The position numbers were made by a program, and so were the translations under genes. DNA of 8,969 nt from Pseudomonadota bacterium. Lineage in GTDB: Bacteria > Myxococcota_A > Polyangia > Polyangiales > Ga0077539. This document shows positions 1-6,016 of the stretch, in pieces. The notes under the pieces were generated by a model. The model saw nothing but the letters and a program-made list of their open reading frames with translations, ran no database searches and was not told the DNA's origin. The stretch covers positions 1 to 8,969 of the forward strand of contig JAEYZO010000979.1 in assembly GCA_023428035.1 (NCBI GenBank). Direction: 5' to 3'. Position 1 is the first letter of the stretch. Each line of letters opens with the position of its first letter.

Positions 1-1
1 T

Positions 2-118
2 GAGCGAGTCGTGTGCGCATTGCGCGAGACGATTCAGGTGATGGGCCTAATCGACCGTGCGATCGAACTACACGGTGGCTGGCCCGGTGCGTTCGTTTCA
101 AAGGTACACGCGTCATGA
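2..118 (+). CDS. C-terminal end of an unidentified upstream gene (partial)
   Basis: Reading from base 2 gives 38 sense codons ending in TGA at 116-118, with no start in the window, so this is the tail of a gene that begins upstream. The peptide (begins ERVVCALRETIQVMGLIDRA, ends AFVSKVHAS) alternates hydrophobic and charged residues as in a helix and reads like real protein. Its stop overlaps the ATG of the McrB gene in an ATGA arrangement, the same style of coupling seen at later junctions, so it is probably an earlier member of the same operon. I do not recognise the family. A methyltransferase, helicase or other defence component would fit the setting, but nothing in 38 residues shows that. 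Confidence 0.6.
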   Translation, partial: ERVVCALRETIQVMGLIDRAIELHGGWPGAFVSKVHAS

Positions 119-2007
119 GCGACCCGGCGGCGTGGGCGATCGACATCGGCCTCGTGACTGACTTCGCGTCGGACGCAGTCGGCCCCGCGCAACTCTCGCT
201 GCCCTCAAGACTCCAACTTGAAACCGGCGCGCTCGTCGCGCTCATGGACATGGGCCGATGCTGTGGCCTCGGAATCGTTCGCGACCAGGCGCTGGTCATC
301 TTGCCTGTGAGCTTCGAGCCTAACCTGCTTGTCAGCCCACAGTACGAGCCGCTGGCGCTGCAACCCGGGGACCGCGCCAAGCTCTTCGGGGGCGACGAGA
401 CCCACCTTCGCCGAGTCCTTGGCTCAATCTCCGTCGCCCCGGCGGCGCACGCCGTCGAGGCCAAGCCGTCGGCTGCCGCGACCGACACGCGCTATTGGAA
501 GGTCGCCCCCGGTCGTAACGGCGTCGCGTGGCCCGACTGGCGGCAGCGAGGCATCGCGGCGATCGGCTGGCCAGGCCTCGGCGACATTTCCGCGCTGTCT
601 GAGGCCGACTTTCAGACGCGCTCGCGGAACAAGTACGGCACGGAGAAGCGCAGCGCAGGGCCATATCAAGTGTGGCTGTTCCGCGCTATTCAACCCGGGG
701 ATCGCGTCATCGCCAACAACGGGAGAACCTCGATTCTCGGCGTCGGCACCGTCACCGAGGGATACCGTTATCGGCCCGGCGAGCACACCGTCGAGGGCGA
801 GGACTTCCCGCACCAGATCAAGGTGAAGTGGGACGACACCACCACGCGCGACATCCAGGACCAAGCCGACTGGACGCGTACACTGCGCGAACTGCCGCGG
901 GAGATGTTTGAGACGCTCGTCGGCGGTAGTGGGGCCGTACCGTACTCGGTCACCGACCCGAGCAACATCATCCTCTACGGACCGCCCGGCACCGGGAAGA
1001 CGTACAACGTGCGAAGGCGCGCCCTCGAGCTGTTGGGCGACGCGGCCGCCATCGATGCGCCGGACGACCACGTGCGGGCCGAGTGGGAGCGGCTGCGGCG
1101 GACGGGGCAGATCGTCTTCTGCACCTTCCACCAGGCCTTTGCCTACGAGGAGTTCGTTGAAGGCCTGCGCGCAATCACCAACGAGGACGGCGGCGTCGAC
1201 TACAGGGTCGAGCCCGGCATCTTCAAGCGCATCGCCGCCACGGCAGCGCAGCGACGCAAGGACGCCTTTGTCCTCGTCATCGACGAGATCAACCGCGCCA
1301 ACATTGCTCGCGTCTTCGGCGAGCTGATCACGCTCCTCGAGCCCGACAAACGACTCGGCAACCCGAGCGAGCTGCGCGTGCAGCTCCCCTCGTCGAAGGA
1401 GTGGTTTAGTGTGCCCCCGAACCTGCACGTGCTTGGCACCATGAACACTGCCGATCGCTCCATCGCCTTGATGGACGTGGCGCTACGCCGCCGCTTCACC
1501 TTCGAGGAGATGATGCCCGACGCAGAGGTGCTGAACGACACGCTCGCCGAGGCGAGCGTCGACGAGGCAGTACGAAAGCTCGTCGTCGCGGTCTTCAAGA
1601 AGCTCAACGAGCGCCTGCGCTACCTCTACGACCGCGAGCACCAGATCGGTCACGCCTATTTCTTCGGCGTGCGATCGCTCGCGGATCTACGAGCAGTCTT
1701 CGCGGAGCGCGTCCTCCCCCTCTTGCAGGAGTACTTCTACGGCCAGTGGGACAAGGTCGCGCTGACCCTCGGTTACCCGCTCAAGGACGAGGGCTCGCCC
1801 AAGGAACTGCGCGGCGAGAAGAGTGAGAAGGGGACGTTCCTCACTTCCCGCAATCTCGACGAGGAGGCGGTGCTCGGCTTCGACCACGACGATTACGTCG
1901 ACCAGATCGCTTGGGACGTTCACCCAGCCTTCCGCCCCCGCGGCAAGGCTGCCGACACGTGGTTGAAGCAAGCCTTCGACGAGCTCGTCGGCAAGTCGGG
2001 GAGCTGA
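115..2007 (+). CDS. mcrB: EVE-domain McrB-like AAA+ restriction motor
   Basis: Likely motor and target-recognition subunit of a McrBC-type modification-dependent restriction system; McrB family members hydrolyse GTP and load the McrC nuclease. The protein is 630 residues. Residues 1-125 form an unassigned N-terminal domain ending in an Ala-rich linker. Residues about 127-268 are an EVE-like (PUA-like) domain: YWKVAPG at 127-133, GIAAIGW at 146-152 and GVGTV at 209-213. Such domains bind modified bases such as 5-methylcytosine derivatives. The AAA+ module follows: Walker A GPPGTGKT at 289-296, family motif TFHQAFAYEEFVEGL at 337-351, Walker B VIDEINRA with D390 and E391, the McrB hallmark NTAD at 444-447, arginines 458-460, and QIGHAYF at 510-516. 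ATG 115 is preferred over an upstream in-frame GTG at 13 because it overlaps the previous stop as ATGA and gives the N-terminus MSDPAAWAIDIG. It is longer than E. coli McrB (about 460 residues) because of the two N-terminal domains. Family assignment is secure; the ligand is inferred. Confidence 0.93.
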   Translation: MSDPAAWAIDIGLVTDFASDAVGPAQLSLPSRLQLETGALVALMDMGRCCGLGIVRDQALVILPVSFEPNLLVSPQYEPLALQPGDRAKLFGGDETHLRRVLGSISVAPAAHAVEAKPSAAATDTRYWKVAPGRNGVAWPDWRQRGIAAIGWPGLGDISALSEADFQTRSRNKYGTEKRSAGPYQVWLFRAIQPGDRVIANNGRTSILGVGTVTEGYRYRPGEHTVEGEDFPHQIKVKWDDTTTRDIQDQADWTRTLRELPREMFETLVGGSGAVPYSVTDPSNIILYGPPGTGKTYNVRRRALELLGDAAAIDAPDDHVRAEWERLRRTGQIVFCTFHQAFAYEEFVEGLRAITNEDGGVDYRVEPGIFKRIAATAAQRRKDAFVLVIDEINRANIARVFGELITLLEPDKRLGNPSELRVQLPSSKEWFSVPPNLHVLGTMNTADRSIALMDVALRRRFTFEEMMPDAEVLNDTLAEASVDEAVRKLVVAVFKKLNERLRYLYDREHQIGHAYFFGVRSLADLRAVFAERVLPLLQEYFYGQWDKVALTLGYPLKDEGSPKELRGEKSEKGTFLTSRNLDEEAVLGFDHDDYVDQIAWDVHPAFRPRGKAADTWLKQAFDELVGKSGS

Positions 2008-3389
2008 TGCTGCGGGTGGCCGTCCTCGAGCGTGGCCGCCTCGTGCGCGGCAACTCCGACGCGGAGAGCGGCGAGGTCGGGACGCCCGCCCGGCGTGTGC
2101 TGCCCCCGCGGCTCTACGACCGGCTCCTCCGCAGCGAGGCGCAGAGAGAAGACCGCGGCGAGAGGGACGTCTTCCGCTGGCGGCGCGACCATTGTCTGGT
2201 CGGGCCATGGGTCGGCGTGATCCAGGTCCCCGGTCTGCAGCTCGAGATCCTGCCCAAGATCGACGACAGCGCGTCTCCGGAGAACGACGCGGAGGTCTGC
2301 GACACCCGCTGCAACCTCATGGAGATGCTCCTCCGCGGCGGCCTCGGCGCCGTGCGCGCACGAGGCATCGCCGACCTCGCGCTCAAGCGCGGGAGCCTCC
2401 ACGACCAGCTCGTCGACGCCTTCCTCGACCGCGCGCTCTTCGAGCTGCGGCGCGGGCTCGATCGAGGCTACGTCGCGGAGGAGGACAACCTCACCGTGCT
2501 CCGCGGCAAGCTCGTGCTCGCGCGCCACATCGCCCTCAACGCCGCGCAGAGGCACCGCTTCTACTGCCGCCATGACGTACTGAGCGAGGCCACCCTGATC
2601 TCGCTGCGTGTGAAGCAGGCGTGCCGTGTGCTCGCCGCCCGTGCCCTGCCGGCGTCGGTACTCGTGAAGTGCCAGCAGGTGCTCACCCTGCTCGACGAGG
2701 TGCCCGACCTGCCCTTCCGCCACCGCGAGCCAGACCCGGTGTTCACGCGTCAGAACGAACGCTTCGCCGACATCTTCAGCTTCGCCAGCATGGTCCTCGA
2801 TGGTCAGGCGCCAGACGCGCGGAGGGGCGAGGTCGAGACCTTCTCCCTGCTCTTCGACATGGAGCAGGTCTTCGAGCGGTACATCGCCGCCTTCCTTGCG
2901 ACCGAGGTGATGCCCCGCATCAAGGACGCGACGCTGCACCCACAGGCGAAGGGCAAGCGCGCTCATCTGTACGAGCACGAGGGTGAGAAGGTGCTGCACA
3001 TGGCGCCGGATCTCCTGCTCATCCACGAGGTCGTGGGCTTGAAGAGGACGCTGATCGTCGACACGAAATGGAAGCGCCTCTCCGAGAAGGACGGCGGCCG
3101 CCCGAGCCGTGCGGACCTCTACCAGCTCTACGCCTACCTGCACCGCTTCGACTGCGACCGCGCCTACCTGCTGTACCCGAAGGTCGCCGGAATCTCACCC
3201 CGCGTCTTGCGCGCGTTCGGGCGCGCCGACGCGCACGTCGGCACCGTGGGCGTACGCTTCGTCGACCTGAACCGACGACTGTGGACGCGCGAGGGCAAGG
3301 ACGCGCTCGCGAAGGAGCTGGAGGAGATCGTTCGCGACGGCCTTCTCCCCACCGCGCCGACCACTGCGGAGAGCTGGGGATGTTGGTGA
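2007..3389 (+). CDS. mcrC: McrC-like PD-(D/E)XK nuclease subunit
   Basis: Predicted DNA-cleaving partner of the preceding McrB; in known systems McrC binds the McrB hexamer, stimulates its GTPase and cuts DNA. The protein is 460 residues. The N-terminal beta-rich region contains the McrC-typical LEILPKI at 79-85. The C-terminal nuclease domain shows a helix with FDMEQVFERYI (E286, E290), then APDLLL with D335, then LIVDTKWKRL with D352 and K354, which is the PD...DxK catalytic triad. DLYQLYAY at 370-377, with Q373, is a conserved downstream motif. All expected catalytic residues are present, so the nuclease should be active. The start is the ATG overlapping the McrB stop (TGATG). A GGAG at 2000-2003 lies only 3 bases upstream, so translation is probably coupled to McrB. 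An in-frame ATG at 1911 would add 32 residues inside the McrB gene and is disfavoured. Confidence 0.93.
   Translation: MLRVAVLERGRLVRGNSDAESGEVGTPARRVLPPRLYDRLLRSEAQREDRGERDVFRWRRDHCLVGPWVGVIQVPGLQLEILPKIDDSASPENDAEVCDTRCNLMEMLLRGGLGAVRARGIADLALKRGSLHDQLVDAFLDRALFELRRGLDRGYVAEEDNLTVLRGKLVLARHIALNAAQRHRFYCRHDVLSEATLISLRVKQACRVLAARALPASVLVKCQQVLTLLDEVPDLPFRHREPDPVFTRQNERFADIFSFASMVLDGQAPDARRGEVETFSLLFDMEQVFERYIAAFLATEVMPRIKDATLHPQAKGKRAHLYEHEGEKVLHMAPDLLLIHEVVGLKRTLIVDTKWKRLSEKDGGRPSRADLYQLYAYLHRFDCDRAYLLYPKVAGISPRVLRAFGRADAHVGTVGVRFVDLNRRLWTREGKDALAKELEEIVRDGLLPTAPTTAESWGCW
3368..3373 (+). promoter_or_regulatory. Ribosome binding site for the S24-domain gene
   Basis: GGAGAG lies 6 bases before ATG 3380, inside the end of the McrC gene. 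A second possible site, GGAG at 3391-3394, lies 6 bases before the in-frame ATG at 3401. The start is therefore ambiguous by seven codons; the first is chosen because it has the longer purine match and keeps the overlapping junction style of this operon. Confidence 0.55.
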
Positions 3390-6016
3390 CGGAGTTCCAC
3401 ATGCGATCCTCCTTCGACGCGCTCGTCGAACGTCTCCTCGCGTCGCATACGTCGCTAACCGAGCGCGAGCTTCTGCAGGCCACGCACTGGAACCTCGGCG
3501 AAGACGCCCGGCTCCGCGAAGACCTGCGCTTCCGCGAGACACCCTGGGGGCGCTGGATGCTCGCAGAGGACCTCGTCGCCAACGACGCCATCTACCGCTG
3601 GCTGCACGCCCAGCGGCGCGGTGCGGTGGCCCTCGACGAGGCCCTCACGCGCGCGGCCGACCTCTTCGGACGGCGCTGCGTGTTCTGCATCGACGACCCT
3701 CGCTTCGTCCTCCGCGGCGACGACGTGCACCTCTCGGCGAACGAGCTCTCCCGCCGACCAGTGATCGACACCGAGGTCGGCGAGCTCGAGAAGTACATCA
3801 CGCACCTCCCGCTCCACAGCCTGAGGGCCGCGGCGGCGTCAGAGCCCGCGGGAGAGTGGGGGCCTCGCGCGCAGGAGCAGGTGATCGAGACGCTGGGCTG
3901 GGTGCGAGTGTCCCTCGACGATCGCCGCCTCAACGACAAGATGTTCATCGCCGAGATCGAGGGTCACAGCATGGACGACGGCCGGAGCGGTCTCGTCGAC
4001 GGTGGCTACGCGGTCTTCGAGCTGTGGCCCTCGGGCACCAGGCAGCACCTGAATGTCCTCGTACGCGGCGCCTTCCGCGACCCCGAGACGGGGAGCTACG
4101 CGGTGAAGAAGTTCGTCGCCGACGCGCGCGACGCGGAGGGACGCCACCACAAGGTCTCGCTCGTCTCGCTGAACCCGGACAAGGAACGCTTCCCCGACAT
4201 CGAGCTCACGGCGACGGAGGACGACGCCGTGACGGTCGTCGCGAAGGTCGTCCAGGCGCTCGACGTGGACGACTACGCGCGTCGCCCGAAGCCACGTCGC
4301 CGTGTCGGTCGTCGCGACCTCACCGGTCCAGACGGCGTGGAGGAACAGTCCCTCCGCCTCGGTCGCCGCCTCGCGGCGTTCTTCGACGGGGCCGCTCCCG
4401 TACAGGACGACGACGCGATCGAGACGGGGGAGTCGGGCTGGCAGACACGCCTTGTGTGCCTTGAACTGGGTGCGGGCGGGCTGCACATGGAGTTCGGTCC
4501 GCTCGACGGATTGCCCCCCTTCGTGAAGAAGCTGCGGGCGGTGGGCTCCGACGGTTGGAAGGAGGAGCTGCTCGCCGCCAACGTTCGGCAGAGGCCCAGC
4601 CAGGTGCGCGTGCGTCCCGCGACGGGTCCCTGGCGATGGGAGGCCGTCGGCTTCGAGGAGGAGCAGGACCTCGGCCTCGAAAAGCTCGCGCTCGACGCGC
4701 TCGGTACGAACACGGTCACGGTGTTCCGGGTCGACGCCGACGGCATCGGCCAGCGGGTGAAGGGCCCGACGCTCTCGCTGGGTCAGGCCTACCGCCTCTT
4801 GCTCCCGCCCGGCGTCGGCGACGAATCGCTCGGAGACGTGCTCGACGACGGCCCCGGCGGTGGATGGAGGCTGTGGTCGATCGACCTCGGGATGCCGGTG
4901 CTCCCCATGACGCGCCAGTCGCTGACCTCGCTGGGGCTCGACGTTGGCGAGGCCTCACTGCGCCTCGAATGGGCGCTCACGTCGGCTGCCGCGTGGCGCA
5001 CGAACGCTCGCGGAGAGAGCTGCCCCGTGTTCGAGCTCGGCACAGAGGTGGTCGTGGGGGTGAGCGGCGTCGAGGTCGACGAGGACGAGGCCGTGGTGCT
5101 CTTCCTCCGCGGCCCGGCGAGCACCGAGCGACTGGCGCTGACCGGCGATAGGATCGTCTCGCTCGGCGAGCCCGCAGCGGGCCGCTGGGCGTGCGCGCTG
5201 CTGCACTCACGCACCAGCGTGCAGTCCGCGACCTTGCTTTTCGAAGTCGCCGAGGACTCGCTCGAGCATGTCGCAGCGTCGTGCTCCGCGGTCGCCCACA
5301 GCGGCTTGGCCTCGTTCGAAGCGGCGGCGCCGCCTGGGTGGCCCGTCACGCTGCGCTGGTGCGTCTTCGCCGCCTACGAGGAGCTGCTGGCGACCGTCCA
5401 CGGCAACGAAGACGGTACGGTACCGGTCGACGGCGTCGCGTCGATCATCGAAGCCCGCGCCGCGCGGGCCCGCCTTGCCGACCTCATCGTCGACTTCGCT
5501 GAGCTGGGGCGCCGCGTGCTTCCCCACGACGGCCGCGCGTTGTTGAGTCACGTGCGCGAGCAGCTCACGGACCTCTGTCAAAAACGCTTCGGACTCGTAC
5601 AGAGCCGCAAGGGCGCGTGGCTTCAGCTCAGGAAGCCGTGGTTTGAGCCCGTCACTGAGCTCTTTGGCTACCGGCTCGAGGACACAACGCTACTCGCCGA
5701 CGTCGAGGCTCCGCACGACCTCACTGCCTGGGTCCTCACGGTCGACGAGCGCACGTTGGGCAGCATCACGCGCTCACCCTCGCGCGTCCTCGTGCTCACC
5801 ACGGACCTCGATGCCGTGCTGCGTGACCACCGCATGTGGATCGACAGCGCGTGCTCGGCAGCGAAGGTGCGTGACGCCATCATCACCGATGGCGCTCGCT
5901 GGACGACACACCGCAAGGGGAACCAGCAACTCAAGCAGCAGGTGTGGAGCCTCGAGCACACCGTCGGCCTTGGCAGCATCGACGAGATGCTCGGCGATCT
6001 CGCGGAGGGTCTGTGA
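3380..6016 (+). CDS. Large protein with LexA/UmuD-type S24 peptidase-like domain
   Basis: The protein is 878 residues from ATG 3380, or 871 from ATG 3401. GTG 3386, which overlaps the McrC stop as GTGA, is a third option. Residues about 8-125 are mainly helical and end in a strand pair around CVFCIDDPRFVLRGDDVHL, so a winged-helix fold is possible but unproven. Residues about 185-255 match the S24 fold of LexA, UmuD and phage repressors: EIEGHSMDDG with Ser197 in the GHSM box, a glycine turn before YAVFEL, then SYAVKKF with Lys243 as the expected general base. An Ala157-Gly158 pair lies 39-40 residues before the serine, near where LexA-type proteins self-cleave. A basic linker at about 305-318 leads to a motif (block at 313-346, core 327-340) also found in the next gene. 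The remaining 530 or so residues are not recognised; about 553-622 is strand-rich and may be a beta-sandwich. The gene overlaps mcrC by 10 bases and the next gene by 3. A sensor or regulator role is inference. Confidence 0.85.
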   Translation: MLVTEFHMRSSFDALVERLLASHTSLTERELLQATHWNLGEDARLREDLRFRETPWGRWMLAEDLVANDAIYRWLHAQRRGAVALDEALTRAADLFGRRCVFCIDDPRFVLRGDDVHLSANELSRRPVIDTEVGELEKYITHLPLHSLRAAAASEPAGEWGPRAQEQVIETLGWVRVSLDDRRLNDKMFIAEIEGHSMDDGRSGLVDGGYAVFELWPSGTRQHLNVLVRGAFRDPETGSYAVKKFVADARDAEGRHHKVSLVSLNPDKERFPDIELTATEDDAVTVVAKVVQALDVDDYARRPKPRRRVGRRDLTGPDGVEEQSLRLGRRLAAFFDGAAPVQDDDAIETGESGWQTRLVCLELGAGGLHMEFGPLDGLPPFVKKLRAVGSDGWKEELLAANVRQRPSQVRVRPATGPWRWEAVGFEEEQDLGLEKLALDALGTNTVTVFRVDADGIGQRVKGPTLSLGQAYRLLLPPGVGDESLGDVLDDGPGGGWRLWSIDLGMPVLPMTRQSLTSLGLDVGEASLRLEWALTSAAAWRTNARGESCPVFELGTEVVVGVSGVEVDEDEAVVLFLRGPASTERLALTGDRIVSLGEPAAGRWACALLHSRTSVQSATLLFEVAEDSLEHVAASCSAVAHSGLASFEAAAPPGWPVTLRWCVFAAYEELLATVHGNEDGTVPVDGVASIIEARAARARLADLIVDFAELGRRVLPHDGRALLSHVREQLTDLCQKRFGLVQSRKGAWLQLRKPWFEPVTELFGYRLEDTTLLADVEAPHDLTAWVLTVDERTLGSITRSPSRVLVLTTDLDAVLRDHRMWIDSACSAAKVRDAIITDGARWTTHRKGNQQLKQQVWSLEHTVGLGSIDEMLGDLAEGL
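4316..4417 (+). other. Conserved motif shared with the downstream ATPase, copy 1
   Basis: This segment encodes residues 313-346 of the S24-domain protein, with core LGRRLAAFFDGAAP at 327-340 followed by acidic residues. An ungapped alignment with the copy in the ATPase gene gives 20 identical residues of 34, and 13 of 14 in the core. It sits between the S24 domain with its basic linker and the uncharacterised C-terminal region. The two DNA copies match at 31 of 42 core bases and almost all differences are synonymous, so it is an old, protein-level similarity. Confidence 0.85.
6004..6009 (+). promoter_or_regulatory. Ribosome binding site for the sacsin-like ATPase gene
   Basis: GGAGGG lies 6 bases before ATG 6016, within the last codons of the S24-domain gene. 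It is the strongest Shine-Dalgarno match in the window. Together with the TGATG stop/start overlap it fixes the start of the ATPase gene. Confidence 0.75.

Noticed and set aside
13..114. GTG-started extension of McrB by 34 residues
   Set aside because: The extra residues (Arg-rich, no family similarity) overlap the coding tail of the upstream gene in another frame, and ATG 115 has a clean ATGA junction.
424..1428. 334-codon open frame on the minus strand
   Set aside because: It is opposite the EVE and Walker A/B region of McrB, has no recognisable motif, and is explained by high GC.
1920..3143. 407-codon open frame on the minus strand
   Set aside because: It is antisense to the conserved McrC motifs and has the Val/Leu/Glu-rich composition typical of mirror frames in GC-rich genes.
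3068..3379. N-terminal extension of the S24-domain protein
   Set aside because: It lies entirely within the conserved nuclease part of mcrC and reads as Arg/Pro-rich out-of-frame peptide; good starts with ribosome binding sites exist at 3380 and 3401.
3380..6016. Calling the S24 protein a LexA SOS repressor
   Set aside because: It is over four times the length of LexA, its N-terminal fold is not a clear LexA helix-turn-helix, and no operator-like palindrome is visible since there is no intergenic DNA.
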